57,558 nt of DNA from Saccharibacillus sp. CPCC 101409 (GCF_030518235.1 NZ_JAULSA010000021.1:1-57558), one strand, 5' to 3'; numbered from the stretch's first letter, positions 7,102 through 19,477 are shown. Translations and numbers: made by a program. Notes: a model not told the origin generated them from the sequence alone.

Positions 7102-7467
7102 CTAGGCGCGGTCAACCAGTTCCAGATAGACCATAGGCGCTGCGTCGCCGCGGCGAGGTCCCAGTTTGAGGATACGAGTGTATCCGCCCGGACGATCCGC
7201 GTAGCGCGGTGCCAGATCGGCAAACAGCTTTTGGATTGCATCCTGTTCACCGTCAACCGTTTCGCGACGAACGTATGCAGCCACTTGGCGGCGTGCATGC
7301 AGATCTCCGCGTTTGGAAAGGGTGATCAGTTTTTCGGCAACGGAGCGGGCTTCTTTCGCTTTCGCTTCCGTCGTTTCGATGCGCTCATACAGGAACAGGT
7401 CGGTTACCAGGTCGCGAAGCAATGCTTTACGAGCGCTGGAGTTACGTCCCAACTTTTGGTATGCCAT
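7102..7467 (-). CDS. rplQ: 50S ribosomal protein L17
   Basis: 121 aa with the L17 signature [20 protein letters not shown] at the N-terminus, near the polypeptide exit tunnel. It is last gene of the alpha operon, 33 bases after rpoA, and is followed by a strong terminator rather than by energy-coupling factor genes. Confidence 0.98.
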   Translation of the reverse strand: MAYQKLGRNSSARKALLRDLVTDLFLYERIETTEAKAKEARSVAEKLITLSKRGDLHARRQVAAYVRRETVDGEQDAIQKLFADLAPRYADRPGGYTRILKLGPRRGDAAPMVYLELVDRA

Positions 7468-7500
7468 TGTTTTCCCTCCTTCACAGAATGCTCTTCGTTC

Positions 7501-8445
7501 TTAGTCTTCCTGACGAAGACCGAGTCCGAGCTCTTCGAGCTTTTCCTGAACTTCTTCCAAAGACTTGCGGCCCAGGTTGCGGACCTTCATCATGTCTTCT
7601 TCCGACTTCGTGGTCAGCTCTTGCACCGTATTGATACCGGCACGCTTCAGACAGTTATAGGAACGTACGGAGAGATCGAGTTCTTCGATCGTCATCTCCA
7701 GCACTTTTTCCTTTTTGTCTTCTTCTTTTTCGACCATGATCTCCGCGTCGCGAGCTTCGTCGGTCAGACCTACGAAGAGCAGCACGTGCTCGGTCAAAAT
7801 TTTGGCGCCCAGGCTGACCGCTTCTTCCGGACGGATGCTGCCATCGGTCCAGACTTCAAGCGTCAGCTTGTCGTAGTTCGTGACTTGTCCGACCCGTGTG
7901 TTTTCCACGGCGTAGTTTACGCGGGAAATCGGGGTGTAGATCGAATCGATCGGAATGACGCCGATCGGCTGATCGTCACGTTTATTTTTGACGGACTGAA
8001 CATATCCGCGGCCGCGGCCTGCGAAGATGCGCATGTGCAGTCTCGATCCCGGTGCCAGAGTGGCGATATGCAGATCCGGGTTAAGGATCTCCACATCGCT
8101 GTCGGCGCGAATGTCGCCGGCCGTTACCAGGCCGTCGCCTTCCGCGTCGATCTCCAGAACCTTTTCTTCGTCGGAATGAATCTTCAGCGAGAGAGCTTTC
8201 AGATTCAGAATGATTTCCGTTACGTCTTCCGTAACGCCGGGGATCGTCGAGAATTCGTGCAGAACGCCGTCGATTTGAACCGATGTAACCGCTGCGCCGG
8301 GAAGCGACGACAGCAGGATGCGGCGAAGCGAGTTCCCAAGCGTCGTACCGTATCCGCGTTCCAGAGGCTCAACGACGAATTTACCATAAGTGCCTCCGTC
8401 GTTGATGTCCACGGTCTCAATTTTCGGCTTTTCGATTTCTATCAC
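7501..8445 (-). CDS. rpoA: DNA-directed RNA polymerase subunit alpha
   Basis: 314 aa, typical Bacillales length. The N-terminal domain (about 1-230) dimerises and nucleates polymerase assembly; [18 protein letters not shown] is the conserved assembly motif. After a charged linker ([11 protein letters not shown]) comes the C-terminal domain with [16 protein letters not shown] and [12 protein letters not shown], which contacts UP elements and activators. It sits between rpsK and rplQ as usual. Confidence 0.99.
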   Translation of the reverse strand: MIEIEKPKIETVDINDGGTYGKFVVEPLERGYGTTLGNSLRRILLSSLPGAAVTSVQIDGVLHEFSTIPGVTEDVTEIILNLKALSLKIHSDEEKVLEIDAEGDGLVTAGDIRADSDVEILNPDLHIATLAPGSRLHMRIFAGRGRGYVQSVKNKRDDQPIGVIPIDSIYTPISRVNYAVENTRVGQVTNYDKLTLEVWTDGSIRPEEAVSLGAKILTEHVLLFVGLTDEARDAEIMVEKEEDKKEKVLEMTIEELDLSVRSYNCLKRAGINTVQELTTKSEEDMMKVRNLGRKSLEEVQEKLEELGLGLRQED

Positions 8446-8515
8446 TACAATACCCCTCCTTCAAAACGTCGCTTCCATAAAACCAAGCATACTGAATGCA
8501 CAATGCTTATGATTA

Positions 8516-8911
8516 CTATACGCGGCGACGTTTAGGAGGACGGCATCCGTTGTGAGGAACCGGAGTTACGTCCTTGATCAGGTTGATTTCCAGACCTGTT
8601 GCTTGCAGCGAGCGGATTGCCGCTTCACGGCCTGCGCCAGGACCTTTAACCATAACTTCAACGGTTTTCAGACCGTGTTCCATTGCGGCTTTCGCAGCCG
8701 TTTCAGCAGCGAGCTGAGCGGCAAACGGAGTCGATTTACGGGAACCTCTGAAACCGAGACCGCCCGAGCTTGCCCAGGAGATCGCGTTTCCGTGCGGGTC
8801 CGTAATCGTGACGATCGTATTGTTAAACGTGGAGCGGATGTGCGCCACGCCGGATTCGATATTTTTACGGTCGCGACGTTTCGTACGTACGACTTTTTTC
8901 GGTTTAGCCAT
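8516..8911 (-). CDS. rpsK: 30S ribosomal protein S11
   Basis: 131 aa containing the S11 motifs [15 protein letters not shown] and [18 protein letters not shown]11 lines the 30S platform near the Shine-Dalgarno helix. It lies 19 bases after rpsM, with rpoA next, as in the standard alpha operon. Confidence 0.98.
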   Translation of the reverse strand: MAKPKKVVRTKRRDRKNIESGVAHIRSTFNNTIVTITDPHGNAISWASSGGLGFRGSRKSTPFAAQLAAETAAKAAMEHGLKTVEVMVKGPGAGREAAIRSLQATGLEINLIKDVTPVPHNGCRPPKRRRV

Positions 8912-8930
8912 TGTGAGTTATCCCCCTCTC

Positions 8931-9299
8931 TTACTTCTTCTTGTTCGCTACAGTACGACGAGGACCCTTACGAGTACGAGCATTCGTTTTCGTACGTTGT
9001 CCGCGTACCGGCAATCCACGACGATGACGGATACCGCGATAAGAGCCGATCTCGATCAGACGTTTGATGTTCAGAGAAACTTCGCGACGCAGGTCGCCTT
9101 CTACCTTAACATTAGCGTCAATCGCTTCACGCAGTTTGCTAACCTCATCCTCAGTCAGATCGCGAACACGAGTTTCGGAGCTGATTCCTGTTTGGCTCAG
9201 GAGTTTTTGGGAAGTCGTTCTACCGATTCCGAAAATATAAGTCAAGGCGATCTCAACGCGTTTGTCGCGTGGTAAGTCAACACCAGCAATACGAGCCAT
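8931..9299 (-). CDS. rpsM: 30S ribosomal protein S13
   Basis: 122 aa starting [21 protein letters not shown] and ending in a basic tail that approaches the P-site t[20 protein letters not shown] is the S13 signature. S13 sits in the 30S head and bridges to the 50S subunit. It follows rpmJ by 19 bases. Confidence 0.98.
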   Translation of the reverse strand: MARIAGVDLPRDKRVEIALTYIFGIGRTTSQKLLSQTGISSETRVRDLTEDEVSKLREAIDANVKVEGDLRREVSLNIKRLIEIGSYRGIRHRRGLPVRGQRTKTNARTRKGPRRTVANKKK

Positions 9300-9318
9300 T
9301 ACGCTACACCCCCTTCAA

Positions 9319-9755
<437 letters not shown>

Positions 9756-9757
9756 AA

Positions 9758-10066
9758 TTAGTCTCCTTTCTGCTTAGCGTCTTGTGCGTCGGATTCCATA
9801 AATACGTTCACTGCGTGACGCAGCTTTGCATTTGTAACCCTGCCGCTCTCCTGCAAACTGTTTACAACTTCGCTGCTGATCGCCGTCTGGGGTTCGAGAT
9901 GAAGAGGATTCTTCTTCTTAGGGCGGTCAAACTTGCGTTTATTCCCATCCGCGATCCAGATACCCTGTTCTTCGTCAAGTCTTACGACCACCGCAGCCTG
10001 CCCGGCATTGCGGCCTTTCCGGATCTTCACGACTTGACCGATCTGCAGGGGATGTTCCTTTTTCAA
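9758..10066 (-). CDS. KOW-domain RNA-binding protein (L14e/L6e/L27e-like)
   Basis: About 102 aa. The N-terminal KOW motif ([23 protein letters not shown]) is followed by [21 protein letters not shown], as in the small KOW proteins between map and infA in Bacillales (YbzG type). RNA or ribosome binding is likely; the exact role is unknown. Start is uncertain: TTG at 10066 has TAGGTGAT at proper distance, while GTG at 10075 abuts the map stop codon without SD. It is cotranscribed with map and infA. Confidence 0.85.
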   Translation of the reverse strand: MKKEHPLQIGQVVKIRKGRNAGQAAVVVRLDEEQGIWIADGNKRKFDRPKKKNPLHLEPQTAISSEVVNSLQESGRVTNAKLRHAVNVFMESDAQDAKQKGD

Positions 10067-10075
10067 GTGTATCAC

Positions 10076-10828
10076 CTACGCGCTCAATTTTGTGAAAATT
10101 TCCAGTCCGTCCTGCGTAACGGCAACTGTATGCTCGAAGTGAGCGCACAGCGATCCGTCCATCGTCACGACGGTCCAGTTGTCCTCGAGCGTCCGCACAC
10201 GGGGGCCGCCGAGGTTGACCATCGGTTCGATCGCCAATGCCATACCGGGTTTAAGCTGCGGGCCGCGACCTTCGATGCCGTAATTCGGGATATTCGGTTC
10301 TTCGTGCAGATCCCGGCCGATGCCGTGACCGACGAATTCCCGAACGACCGACATGCCGGCATTTTCGATATGTCGCTGTATCGCATGCGAAATGGTAAAC
10401 AGACGCACATCCGGCTTCACCAGAGCCAGTCCTGCGTACAGAGAGCCTTCCGTAACGTCCAGCAGCCGCTGCGCTTCGGACGAGATGCGCCCTACGGGAT
10501 ACGTCCAGGCGGAATCGCCATGGAAGCCTCCGTACTGTGCTCCGATATCGAAAGTTACGATATCGCCTTCCCGAAGCCTGCGCGCGCCGGGGAATCCGTG
10601 AACCAGCTGGTCGTTGACCGACGCACATATGCTGGCCGGAAAACCATTATAGCCTTTGAAAGACGGCACCGCATCCTGGCTGCGGATGTATTTGTCGGCA
10701 AGTCCGTCGAGTTCGGCCGTCGTAACGCCCGGTTCGATGTGCTGCGCCAACAAACGGTGAGTCTCAGCCACAATCCGTCCCGCTTCCCGCATAAAGCCGA
10801 GTTCCGTTTCGGACTTACAAATGATCAT
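10076..10828 (-). CDS. map: Methionine aminopeptidase, type I
   Basis: 250-aa enzyme that removes the initiator Met from nascent proteins. Metal-binding Asp/His/Glu motifs are visible ([35 protein letters not shown] and the C-terminal FEHTVAVT). It lies 5 bases after adk, in the secY-adk-map order common in Gram-positives. A short type Ia form without N-terminal zinc finger. Confidence 0.97.
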   Translation of the reverse strand: MIICKSETELGFMREAGRIVAETHRLLAQHIEPGVTTAELDGLADKYIRSQDAVPSFKGYNGFPASICASVNDQLVHGFPGARRLREGDIVTFDIGAQYGGFHGDSAWTYPVGRISSEAQRLLDVTEGSLYAGLALVKPDVRLFTISHAIQRHIENAGMSVVREFVGHGIGRDLHEEPNIPNYGIEGRGPQLKPGMALAIEPMVNLGGPRVRTLEDNWTVVTMDGSLCAHFEHTVAVTQDGLEIFTKLSA

Positions 10829-10833
10829 TACAG

Positions 10834-11499
<666 letters not shown>

Positions 11500-11569
11500 T
11501 TACCCATGCACGAAACAGCACAAAAGGCGCCGGGCGAGCGCATGGAGTCGGACCCGTCCGGAACCTGAG

Positions 11570-12868
11570 CTATTTATTGATAAAACCTTTATAGTGACGT
11601 TTGATCAACTGGCTTTCGATCGTTTTCATCGTATCAAGCGCAACCCCGACGACGATCAGCAGCGATGTGCCGCCGATTTGAACCGACTGGGGAAGACCCG
11701 ACAGCGAACCGAATGCGATCGGCAGCAGAGAGATGACCGTCAGGAACAGCGCGCCGGTAACCGTCAACCGCGACATCACGCGAGTGATATACTTCTCGGT
11801 TGCTTTACCCGGACGCACGCCCGGAATATAACCGCCGTTTTTCTTCATGTTCTCCGCCATCTGCTGCGGATTAATCTGCACGAAGGTGTAGAAGAACGTG
11901 AATCCGATGATCATGACCGCATAAAGCACCATGCCCAGCGGCTGGCTGTAGTTCAGGTTGTTCTGCACCCAGGTGGCCCAAGCGTGGGTCGACCAGAAGT
12001 TTGCCAGAATAACCGGGAACTGCAGCAGGGATACGGCGAAGATAACCGGAATGACACCCGCCGCGTTAACTTTCAGCGGAATATGGGTGTTTTGACCGCC
12101 ATACATTTTGTTGCCGACGACTCTTTTCGCATATTGAACCGGAACTTTCCGGATCCCCTGCTGAATAAAGATAACACCGACAATAATCAGAATCAAGACA
12201 AGAGCGATAATCACGGTCTTCATCGCGTTCAAGAACGTTTGTCCCTCTTGAATGAAATCCGACTGAATGGTAGTCGTGATATAACCCGGGATGTTGGCTA
12301 CGATCCCGGCAAAGATAATGATCGAGATCCCGTTGCCGATGCCCTTTTCCGTGATCTGCTCGCCCATCCACATCAGGAGGGAAGTACCCGCGGTCAGAAC
12401 AATCGCAATCAGGATATAGTCGACGATCGTTGCGTTCGGAATCATTTCCGCATTATAAATACGGTTGAAGCCGATCGCCGTGGCGAACGCCTGAATCAAA
12501 CCCAGAACAATGGTGCCGTACCTTGTAACCTGCGCCAGCTTTTTCTTTCCGTGTTCCCCTTGCTTCGACCATTCGGTGAATTTCGGGATAACGTCCATCG
12601 ACAGCAGCTGTACGATAATGGACGCCGTTACATACGGATAGATGCTCAGTGCGAAGATCGAGAACTGCTTCAGCGCTCCCCCGGAGAAAGTGTTCAGCAG
12701 TCCCATCAATTGGTTGCCGGCCTGGTTAGTCGACTCCAGTACCGATTTGTCCACGCCCGGAACGGGAATGAAAGCACCGATACGGTAGATAACCAGAACC
12801 ATCAGCGTAAACAAAATCCGTTTACGCAGGTCTTCGACCCGCCATATATTCTTCAGGGTGTTGAACAT
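11570..12868 (-). CDS. secY: Protein translocase subunit SecY
   Basis: 432-aa multi-spanning channel subunit with about ten transmembrane helices. It starts [21 protein letters not shown], and the conserved cytoplasmic loop GIRKVPVQYAKR is present. With SecE (38995-39186) and SecG it forms the SecYEG pore driven by SecA and ribosomes. Its ATG shares one base with the rplO stop codon (TAATG), implying translational coupling. Confidence 0.98.
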   Translation of the reverse strand: MFNTLKNIWRVEDLRKRILFTLMVLVIYRIGAFIPVPGVDKSVLESTNQAGNQLMGLLNTFSGGALKQFSIFALSIYPYVTASIIVQLLSMDVIPKFTEWSKQGEHGKKKLAQVTRYGTIVLGLIQAFATAIGFNRIYNAEMIPNATIVDYILIAIVLTAGTSLLMWMGEQITEKGIGNGISIIIFAGIVANIPGYITTTIQSDFIQEGQTFLNAMKTVIIALVLILIIVGVIFIQQGIRKVPVQYAKRVVGNKMYGGQNTHIPLKVNAAGVIPVIFAVSLLQFPVILANFWSTHAWATWVQNNLNYSQPLGMVLYAVMIIGFTFFYTFVQINPQQMAENMKKNGGYIPGVRPGKATEKYITRVMSRLTVTGALFLTVISLLPIAFGSLSGLPQSVQIGGTSLLIVVGVALDTMKTIESQLIKRHYKGFINK

Positions 12869-13308
12869 TAGATCACCTCGGTTTTACCGCCGGCAGCCTC
12901 GATTTTCTCCACCGCAGATTGAGAGAACTTATTTGCTTTGACAGTCAGTTTCACCGTCACATCGCCATTGCCGAGGATCTTGATACCGCTCTTGGCATCT
13001 TTGATGATGCCTTGTTCCTTCAGCAGTTCAGGAGTGATTTCGGTGTTTTCTGCAAAGTTGTTCAGTTCTTCGATGTTCACGATGGCATATTCTTTACGAG
13101 TCGGATTAACAAATCCGCGTTTTGGCAAGCGACGATACAGCGGGTTCTGACCGCCTTCGAAGCCTGGACGAACACCGCCGCCGGAACGAGAGTTTTGGCC
13201 TTTATGACCGCGTCCGGAAGTTTTCCCCGTACCGCTACTCGTACCGCGACCGATGCGTTTCCGCTCTTTAGTCGAACCCGGAGCTGGAGAAAGCTCATGT
13301 AACTTCAT
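12868..13308 (-). CDS. rplO: 50S ribosomal protein L15
   Basis: 146 aa starting [20 protein letters not shown], with the Gly/Arg-rich N-terminal extension ([22 protein letters not shown]) that threads through 23S rRNA. The start at 13308 is four codons inside the longest frame and has the better RBS. It is coupled to secY by a one-base overlap. Confidence 0.98.
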   Translation of the reverse strand: MKLHELSPAPGSTKERKRIGRGTSSGTGKTSGRGHKGQNSRSGGGVRPGFEGGQNPLYRRLPKRGFVNPTRKEYAIVNIEELNNFAENTEITPELLKEQGIIKDAKSGIKILGNGDVTVKLTVKANKFSQSAVEKIEAAGGKTEVI

Positions 13309-13364
13309 CGTTCGTTGCACCTCCTTGATTTATTCTATTGGTTCGCTCCTGTCGGAGCGCTGGA

Positions 13365-13550
13365 TTAAGCTTCGATTTCTTTGACGGAAACCAGGTGCTT
13401 GACTTGGTTTACCATACCGCGGATCGCGGCATTGTCGTTTTGAACAACGACTTGGTTCGTTTTACGCAGTCCCAGCGTGTTGACGGTCGTGCGTTGGTTT
13501 TTCGGACGTCCGATCAGGCTGCGTACGAGGGTGATTTCCAATTTAGCCAT
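13365..13550 (-). CDS. rpmD: 50S ribosomal protein L30
   Basis: 61 aa, [23 protein letters not shown]..., the short bacterial L30 without extra domains. It lies between rpsE and rplO in the spc order. RBS AAGGAGGG precedes ATG. Confidence 0.97.
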   Translation of the reverse strand: MAKLEITLVRSLIGRPKNQRTTVNTLGLRKTNQVVVQNDNAAIRGMVNQVKHLVSVKEIEA

Positions 13551-13563
13551 TGCTTTTCCCTCC

Positions 13564-14064
13564 TTAGCCTCTCAGTTCTTCGACGGTTTTGCCGCGAAGC
13601 TTCGCCACATCTTCGGCACGCTTCAAACGGTTCAAACCTTCCAAAGTCGCATTGACCATGTTCATGGAGTTCGAAGAACCCAGGGATTTTGTCAAAATGT
13701 CGCCTACGCCTGCAAGTTCCAGTACTGCACGTACCGGACCGCCGGCGATAACGCCGGTACCTTCGGATGCCGGTTTCAGCAGCACGCTGCCCGCTCCGAA
13801 TTTACCTGTGATCAGGTGAGGAATCGTAGTGCCGACCAGCGGCACGCGGATCAGGTTTTTCTTGGCATCTTCGATGCCTTTGCGGATCGCGTCCGGCACT
13901 TCGCCGGCTTTACCAATCCCTGCTCCGACGTTGCCGTTGCCGTCGCCCACGACAACCAGTGCGCTAAAGCTAAAGCGGCGTCCGCCCTTTACAACTTTAG
14001 CTACGCGGTTGATGTGTACAACGCGTTCTGTCAGTTCTCCTACAGTGCTCATATCTACACGCAA
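13564..14064 (-). CDS. rpsE: 30S ribosomal protein S5
   Basis: 166 aa with the N-terminal double-stranded-RNA-binding domain ([22 protein letters not shown]) and the C-terminal domain ([25 protein letters not shown]). S5 takes part in decoding fidelity and is the classic site of spectinomycin resistance. It follows rplR by 24 bases and precedes rpmD. Confidence 0.98.
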   Translation of the reverse strand: MRVDMSTVGELTERVVHINRVAKVVKGGRRFSFSALVVVGDGNGNVGAGIGKAGEVPDAIRKGIEDAKKNLIRVPLVGTTIPHLITGKFGAGSVLLKPASEGTGVIAGGPVRAVLELAGVGDILTKSLGSSNSMNMVNATLEGLNRLKRAEDVAKLRGKTVEELRG

Positions 14065-14088
14065 GTCGTTAACCTCCTTTGTCGATGT

Positions 14089-14457
14089 TTAGAATTCCAG
14101 ACCGGCTTCGCGAGCTGCGTCGGCCAGTGCTTGAATGCGTCCATGGTACAGGTATCCTCCGCGGTCGAATACGATAACCGCGTAACCTTTTTCCTTGGCG
14201 CGGTTTGCAACCAGCGTGCCGACTTTACGGGCAGCTTCTACGTTTCCGCCGTTCGTGATTTCGCTCTTCAGATCTTTGTCCATAGTCGATGCGGAAACGA
14301 TAGTTACACCGTTTACGTCGTCGATCAGTTGGGCATAGATGTGTTTTTCCGAACGGTACACGTTCAGACGAGGACGTTCTACCGTACCCTGAATTTTCTT
14401 GCGCACGCGCAAGTGTCTTTTCAGGCGGCCTTTATTTTTATCACCTTTGGTAATCAT
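14089..14457 (-). CDS. rplR: 50S ribosomal protein L18
   Basis: 122-aa 5S rRNA-binding protein; it starts [20 protein letters not shown] and ends [17 protein letters not shown]. The start at 14457, four codons inside the longest frame, has AAGGAGTG nine bases upstream. Its partner 5S gene lies at the far end of this window. Confidence 0.98.
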   Translation of the reverse strand: MITKGDKNKGRLKRHLRVRKKIQGTVERPRLNVYRSEKHIYAQLIDDVNGVTIVSASTMDKDLKSEITNGGNVEAARKVGTLVANRAKEKGYAVIVFDRGGYLYHGRIQALADAAREAGLEF

Positions 14458-14535
14458 GAGTACTTTCACTCCTTCCCATCTGCTTATTAAGCAGCTTCAC
14501 ATGAGCAAGCTAAGGGTAATGCGAAGGAAAGCGGC

Positions 14536-15078
14536 TTATTTCTTCTTGCCGGCTTTACCTTCCTTGCGGATGATGCGTTCGCCTTCGTACTTGATGCCTT
14601 TGCCTTTATACGGCTCAGGTTCACGTACCGAACGGATCTGTGCCGCATACGCGCCTACGCGTTCTTTGTCGATGCCGCGAACGATGATCTTCGTGTTCGA
14701 AGGAACTTCGAATTCGATGCCCGCTTCCGGAGTGATTTCCACCGGGTGGGAGTAACCTACGTTCAGAACGATCTTATCTCCCGATTTGCTGGCACGGTAT
14801 CCGACCCCGACCAGTTCGAGCGACTTCGAAAAGCCCTCAGTTACACCACTTACCATATTGTTGACAACGCTGCGTGTCGTTCCGTGCAGGGAACGGTGCG
14901 TTTTGTTATCGGAAGGACGTTCTACCGTAATCGTGCTGCCTTCAACCGTTACTTTCATATCGCGATGAAGAGCACGGGAAAGCGTACCTTTCGGTCCTTT
15001 GACCGTGATTTGCGTATCGTTGACGCTGACCTCTACGCCGCTTGGTACTTCAATTGGTTTGCGACCAATACGAGACAT
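14536..15078 (-). CDS. rplF: 50S ribosomal protein L6
   Basis: 180 aa with two related RNA-binding halves and the C-terminal signature [27 protein letters not shown]6 sits near the factor-binding region of the 50S subunit. The spc order rpsH-rplF-rplR is retained. Confidence 0.98.
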   Translation of the reverse strand: MSRIGRKPIEVPSGVEVSVNDTQITVKGPKGTLSRALHRDMKVTVEGSTITVERPSDNKTHRSLHGTTRSVVNNMVSGVTEGFSKSLELVGVGYRASKSGDKIVLNVGYSHPVEITPEAGIEFEVPSNTKIIVRGIDKERVGAYAAQIRSVREPEPYKGKGIKYEGERIIRKEGKAGKKK

Positions 15079-15109
15079 GTGTGTTGCACCTCCTTATGTT
15101 CTGACGTGA

Positions 15110-15508
15110 TTACCAAACGTAGCAGACAACTTCGCCGCCGGCTTTCGCCTGACGAGCTTCTTTGTCGGTCATAACTCCCTTGGACGTGGAGATAATCGCG
15201 ATACCCAGGCCGCCCAGTACGCGAGGAACTTCATTGCTCTTCGTGTATACGCGCAGGCCCGGCTTGCTGATTCTTTTCAGTCCGGTGATAACGCGTTCGT
15301 TATCTTGACCGTATTTCAAGAAGATACGGATGATGCCCTGCTTGTTATCCTGTACGAATTCCGCGTCGCGGATAAAACCTTCGCGTTTCAGGATCTCAGC
15401 AATTTGCTTTTTCATCGCCGAAGCCGGCATTTCAACCTTCTCGTGACGCACCACGTTCGCGTTGCGAATGCGTGTAAGCATATCTGCAATCGGATCAGAC
15501 ATAGTCAT
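15110..15508 (-). CDS. rpsH: 30S ribosomal protein S8
   Basis: 132 aa, [18 protein letters not shown]..., ending [10 protein letters not shown]8 binds the central domain of 16S rRNA. In E. coli it represses the spc operon; no such site was identified here. It lies 33 bases after rpsN. Confidence 0.98.
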   Translation of the reverse strand: MTMSDPIADMLTRIRNANVVRHEKVEMPASAMKKQIAEILKREGFIRDAEFVQDNKQGIIRIFLKYGQDNERVITGLKRISKPGLRVYTKSNEVPRVLGGLGIAIISTSKGVMTDKEARQAKAGGEVVCYVW

Positions 15509-15541
15509 AGTGTGTGAACCTCCTTCCTTGTTATGCGGTAA

Positions 15542-15727
15542 TTACCAGCTTGCTTTTTTAACGCCAGGAATCTGACCTTTATAAGCCAATTCGCGGAAGC
15601 AAATACGGCAGACTTTGAACTTTTGCAATACCGAGTGTGGACGACCACAACGCTCGCAGCGCGTATATGCACGCACTTTGAATTTCGGTGTGCGTTGTTG
15701 TTTAACTTTCATCGAAGTTTTTGCCAC
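15542..15727 (-). CDS. rpsN: 30S ribosomal protein S14, zinc-binding (type Z)
   Basis: 61-aa protein with two CxxC pairs (CERCG and CRICF), the zinc-ribbon S14 of Gram-positives. It starts at GTG (15727), with AGGAGGTG ten bases upstream, giving [18 protein letters not shown]. The ATG further upstream in the frame is not supported by an RBS. A zinc-free paralogue, if any, is not in this window. Confidence 0.96.
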   Translation of the reverse strand: MAKTSMKVKQQRTPKFKVRAYTRCERCGRPHSVLQKFKVCRICFRELAYKGQIPGVKKASW

Positions 15728-15799
15728 TTTAGCCTGACACCTCCTGGATAGTTTCGGAAGAACAGGGTCATAGAACATGGCCCCAGATACTGGCCGATA

Positions 15800-16342
15800 T
15801 TATTTTGCGAAAGGCATTCCGAGTCCGGCGAGCAGTTCGCGGCCTTCTTCGTCCGATTTCGCTGTTGTTACGATAACGATATCCATACCGCGGACTTTGT
15901 CCACTTGATCGTATTGGATTTCAGGGAAGATCAGCTGTTCTTTCAGACCCAATGTGTAGTTTCCCCGGCCGTCGAAAGCCTTGTTGGATACACCTTGGAA
16001 GTCACGTACGCGCGGCAGCGCCACGTTGAACAGCTTGTCGAGGAATTGGTACATGCGCTCGCCGCGAAGAGTAACCTTCGTTCCGATCGGCATGTTCTCA
16101 CGCAGTTTGAAACCTGCGATCGATTTTTTAGCACGAGTGATAACCGGTTTTTGACCGGCAATCTGTTCGAGCTCCGCTACGGCAGTGTCCAGAACTTTCG
16201 AGTTGGATACGGCTTCGCCGACACCCATGTTGATGACAACCTTCTCCAGCTTAGGAACTTGCATCACTGTCGTATAGTTGAACTTCTGCATCAATGCAGG
16301 AGTGCTTTCGTTCAAATAACGTTCTTTCAGTCTTGTTACCAT
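15800..16342 (-). CDS. rplE: 50S ribosomal protein L5
   Basis: 180-aa 5S rRNA-binding protein of the central protuberance. L5 motifs [13 protein letters not shown] and [18 protein letters not shown] are present. It follows rplX by 32 bases and precedes the zinc-type rpsN. Confidence 0.98.
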   Translation of the reverse strand: MVTRLKERYLNESTPALMQKFNYTTVMQVPKLEKVVINMGVGEAVSNSKVLDTAVAELEQIAGQKPVITRAKKSIAGFKLRENMPIGTKVTLRGERMYQFLDKLFNVALPRVRDFQGVSNKAFDGRGNYTLGLKEQLIFPEIQYDQVDKVRGMDIVIVTTAKSDEEGRELLAGLGMPFAK

Positions 16343-16374
16343 GAAAGATGAACCTCCTTTCCGTAAAGATGATA

Positions 16375-16731
16375 TTATTCGATAACTTCTCCGGATCTTT
16401 TCGCAACGCGCACTTTTTTGCCGTTGTCCAGCGTCTTGTAACCTACGCGGGTTACTTTGCCGCCGTCTTTCGGGTCAACGTGCATTACGTTGGATACGTG
16501 GATCGAAGCTTCTTGCTCAACGATTCCGCCCTGCGGATTCACTTGGCTAGGCTTCTGGTGTTTTTTCACCATGTTCACGCCTTCGACGAGTACACGGTTC
16601 TCACGCGGATAAGCAGCGATGATCCGACCTTTTTTGCCTTTGTCTTTACCGCTGATTACGATGACGACGTCATCTTTTTTCACGTGAAGTTTATTGTTAT
16701 GGGATTCCAGAACTTTTTTCACTCTTGCCAT
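16375..16731 (-). CDS. rplX: 50S ribosomal protein L24
   Basis: 118-aa assembly initiator protein with an N-terminal KOW motif ([19 protein letters not shown]). The start at 16731 is preferred over the three-codon extension because GGAGGTG lies six bases upstream. Usual position between rplN and rplE. Confidence 0.98.
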   Translation of the reverse strand: MARVKKVLESHNNKLHVKKDDVVIVISGKDKGKKGRIIAAYPRENRVLVEGVNMVKKHQKPSQVNPQGGIVEQEASIHVSNVMHVDPKDGGKVTRVGYKTLDNGKKVRVAKRSGEVIE

Positions 16732-16793
16732 CAGGTACACCTCCTATAACTTACCGGCCGGGCAGGCCGACAAGAAAATCGCGCAACGATATA

Positions 16794-17162
16794 TTAGATA
16801 ACTTCCGGTGCCAAGGAAACGATTTTCATGAAGTCCTTGTCGCGAAGTTCGCGGGCTACTGGTCCGAAGATACGCGTACCGCGCGGGCCGCGATCGTCTC
16901 TTACGACTACTGCCGCGTTTTCGTCGAATGCGATGTACGATCCGTCTTTACGACGTACCGAACGCTTCGTGCGAACGACTACCGCTTTTACTACGTCGCC
17001 TTTTTTGACAACGCCCCCTGGTGTTGCTTGTTTTACCGAGCAAACGATCAGATCGCCGATGTTAGCTGTACGACGTCCCGTACCACCGAGTACGCGGATA
17101 CACATCAGTTCCTTCGCACCGGAGTTATCGGCTACAGCCAAACGTGTAAATGGTTGAATCAT
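16794..17162 (-). CDS. rplN: 50S ribosomal protein L14
   Basis: 122 aa, [22 protein letters not shown]..., at the subunit interface near the binding site of the silencing factor RsfS. Highly conserved, with no odd features. It follows rpsQ by 38 bases. Confidence 0.98.
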   Translation of the reverse strand: MIQPFTRLAVADNSGAKELMCIRVLGGTGRRTANIGDLIVCSVKQATPGGVVKKGDVVKAVVVRTKRSVRRKDGSYIAFDENAAVVVRDDRGPRGTRIFGPVARELRDKDFMKIVSLAPEVI

Positions 17163-17200
17163 TACGAATGTCCTCCTTTCGGACGAGCTTTATGAGTCAA

Positions 17201-17467
17201 TTAGATGATGATTGCTTTGTCAGTGACTGCTGCCAGTCTCCAGCGCTTGTCTTTGGACAGCGGACGAGTTTCAACGATTCTTACCGTATCGCCGATTTTC
17301 GCTTCGTTGTTCTCATCATGCGCTTTGAACTTGTTCGTGGATTTGATGCGTTTGTGGTAGAGATCATGTTTTTTGTAAGTTTCTACAGCAACGACGATCG
17401 TCTTGTCCATTTTATCGCTCACGACTTTACCTACCAGCACTTTACGCGAGTTGCGTTGTTCGGTCAT
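17201..17467 (-). CDS. rpsQ: 30S ribosomal protein S17
   Basis: 88-aa OB-fold protein, [23 protein letters not shown]..., a primary 16S 5'-domain binder. The S10-operon order rpmC-rpsQ-rplN is kept. Confidence 0.98.
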   Translation of the reverse strand: MTEQRNSRKVLVGKVVSDKMDKTIVVAVETYKKHDLYHKRIKSTNKFKAHDENNEAKIGDTVRIVETRPLSKDKRWRLAAVTDKAIII

Positions 17468-17519
17468 GGTTAGCCTCCTTCCTGAATAACGGGTTCACCA
17501 CCCTAAAGGTTCAAAGGAA

Positions 17520-17720
17520 TTACGAAGTAATTCCGAGTTCTCTTTGACGCAGAACCGTTTTGGCACGAGCGATTTCCTTGCGGACTGCGCTGATGCGTGT
17601 CGGGTTATCGAGCTGACCGGTAGCGAGCTGAAAGCGCAGATTAAAGAGTTCTTCTTTAAATCCGGAAACCTTCTGTTCGATTTCAGCAGTGGTCAGGTCA
17701 CGCAGTTCCTTAGCCTTCAT
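17520..17720 (-). CDS. rpmC: 50S ribosomal protein L29
   Basis: 66 aa, [20 protein letters not shown]..., a two-helix protein at the tunnel exit. The start at 17720 lies inside the end of rplP (11-base overlap), implying translational coupling. The eight-codon longer frame is not supported by homology. Confidence 0.96.
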   Translation of the reverse strand: MKAKELRDLTTAEIEQKVSGFKEELFNLRFQLATGQLDNPTRISAVRKEIARAKTVLRQRELGITS

Positions 17721-18144
17721 TTGCTTCACCACCCACTTCTTCACGTTTCACAAACTTGGTTTTGACAGGCAGTTTGTGAGCAGCGAGGCGCATCGCTTCG
17801 CGAGCGATTTCTTCCGATACACCGGAAAGTTCGAACATGATCTTACCCGGTTTTACGACTGCTACCCATTTCTCAACGTTACCTTTACCGCTACCCATCC
17901 GAACCTCGAGAGGCTTTTGGGTGATCGGCTTGTCAGGGAAAATTTTGATCCAGACTTTACCGCCCCGTTTGATGTAACGGGTCATGGCGATACGTGCCGC
18001 TTCGATCTGACGGTTCGTGATCCACGAAGGTTCAGTCGCTTGCAGGCCGAATTCGCCGAAGTTCAGTTCAGTACCGCCTTTAGCACGACCGGCCATGCTG
18101 CCGCGTTGCTGTTTACGGTGTTTTACACGTTTAGGTACCAACAT
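17710..18144 (-). CDS. rplP: 50S ribosomal protein L16
   Basis: 144 aa, [20 protein letters not shown]..., a late-assembly 50S protein near the A and P sites. It is two bases after rpsC and overlaps rpmC at its 3' end. Confidence 0.98.
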   Translation of the reverse strand: MLVPKRVKHRKQQRGSMAGRAKGGTELNFGEFGLQATEPSWITNRQIEAARIAMTRYIKRGGKVWIKIFPDKPITQKPLEVRMGSGKGNVEKWVAVVKPGKIMFELSGVSEEIAREAMRLAAHKLPVKTKFVKREEVGGEANEG

Positions 18145-18146
18145 GA

Positions 18147-18815
18147 TTAGTTGCCTCCTTCCTGAGCAGCTTGTTGTTTCTTAGCTGGGGGAAGAATCTC
18201 TCCACGATAGATCCATACTTTAACGCCGATACGACCGTAAGTCGTGTGCGCTTCAGCTGTACCGTAGTCGATGTCGGCACGCAGGGTATGAAGTGGAACA
18301 GTTCCTTCGCTGTAGCCTTCCGAACGGGCGATTTCCGCGCCGCCGAGACGACCGCTAACCGCAGTTTTGATTCCTTTTGCGCCCGAACGCATCGTTCGTT
18401 GAATCGCTTGTTTCAGAGCACGACGGAACGATACGCGACGTTCCAGCTGTTGTGCAATGCTTTCTGCGACCAGGATAGCGTCAAGCTCTTGGTTCTTGAT
18501 TTCCGCAATGTTGATGTGTACTTTTTTGCCGTTCGAAATCTTAGTGATTTCGCCGCGCAGTACTTCAACTTCCGCTCCGCCTCTACCGATAACCATACCC
18601 GGCTTGGCAGTGTGGATTGTTACGTTAACGCGATTTGCCGCTCTTTCGATCTCGATCTTGGAGACAGCGGATTCTTTCAGTTTCGTTTTGAGGTATTCGC
18701 GAATTTTCACGTCTTCCATCAGCAACGTACCGAAATCTTTACCAGCGTACCATTTGGATTCCCAGTCACGGATGATTCCTACGCGGAGTCCGACCGGATT
18801 TACTTTTTGTCCCAC
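18147..18815 (-). CDS. rpsC: 30S ribosomal protein S3
   Basis: 222-aa protein with KH domain ([16 protein letters not shown]) and the C-terminal S3 domain. It lines the mRNA entry channel with S4 and S5 and has helicase-like function in unwinding m[23 protein letters not shown] is the canonical N-terminus. Follows rplV closely. Confidence 0.98.
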   Translation of the reverse strand: MGQKVNPVGLRVGIIRDWESKWYAGKDFGTLLMEDVKIREYLKTKLKESAVSKIEIERAANRVNVTIHTAKPGMVIGRGGAEVEVLRGEITKISNGKKVHINIAEIKNQELDAILVAESIAQQLERRVSFRRALKQAIQRTMRSGAKGIKTAVSGRLGGAEIARSEGYSEGTVPLHTLRADIDYGTAEAHTTYGRIGVKVWIYRGEILPPAKKQQAAQEGGN

Positions 18816-18827
18816 ACGTGTCCCTCC

Positions 18828-19160
18828 TTACTTTTCGGATACAGCCAGAGTGATATGGCTGGTGCGTTTATTGATCCGGCTTGCGCGTCCCATTGCCCGC
18901 GGGCGGAAACGTTTCAAAGTCGGTCCTTGGTTAACGTAAACCTGCGTGATTACGAGTTTGTTTACGTCCATCGAATGATTGTGCTCCGCATTGGCGATAG
19001 CCGAGTTGAGCAGCTTTTCCAAAATCGGCGATGCCGCTTTCGGAGTGTGGCGCAGAATCGCAATCGCTTCGCCTACCTGCTTGCCGCGGATCAAATCAGC
19101 GACCAGTTGGGCTTTACGAGGAGCGATGCGGGAATATTTCAAATACGCTTTTGCTTCCAT
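18828..19160 (-). CDS. rplV: 50S ribosomal protein L22
   Basis: 110 aa, [20 protein letters not shown]..., whose extended hairpin (residues about 80-100) lines the exit tunnel near macrolide sites. Usual order rpsS-rplV-rpsC. Confidence 0.98.
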   Translation of the reverse strand: MEAKAYLKYSRIAPRKAQLVADLIRGKQVGEAIAILRHTPKAASPILEKLLNSAIANAEHNHSMDVNKLVITQVYVNQGPTLKRFRPRAMGRASRINKRTSHITLAVSEK

Positions 19161-19198
19161 TCTATCATAACCTCCCTTCGGACTTTAATGACGTCCGT

Positions 19199-19477
19199 TT
19201 AGCGTCTTGTTTTCTTGTCGTCGTCGGTATGGCCTTTGTAAGTACGCGTCGGCGCGAACTCACCCAGTTTGTGTCCAACCATGTCTTCCGTTACGTACAC
19301 CGGCACGTGCTTGCGTCCGTCGTAAACGGCGAAAGTATGTCCGATGAATTGCGGGAAAATCGTGGAGCGTCTGGACCAAGTTTTGATAACGGCCTTTTTA
19401 CTAGCTTCGTTCATGACTTCTACTTTTTTCAGCAGGTATCCGTCAATGAAAGGGCCTTTCTTGAGACTGCGTGTCAT
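19199..19477 (-). CDS. rpsS: 30S ribosomal protein S19
   Basis: 92 aa, [20 protein letters not shown]..., in the 30S head. The frame continues 18 codons upstream, but GGGAGG before 19477 and the family start favour the shorter form. [16 protein letters not shown] is the C-terminus. Confidence 0.97.
   Translation of the reverse strand: MTRSLKKGPFIDGYLLKKVEVMNEASKKAVIKTWSRRSTIFPQFIGHTFAVYDGRKHVPVYVTEDMVGHKLGEFAPTRTYKGHTDDDKKTRR

Noticed and set aside
17710..17720. Frameshift between rplP and rpmC because their frames overlap
   Set aside because: Both proteins are full length with normal ends; the 11-base overlap is ordinary translational coupling.
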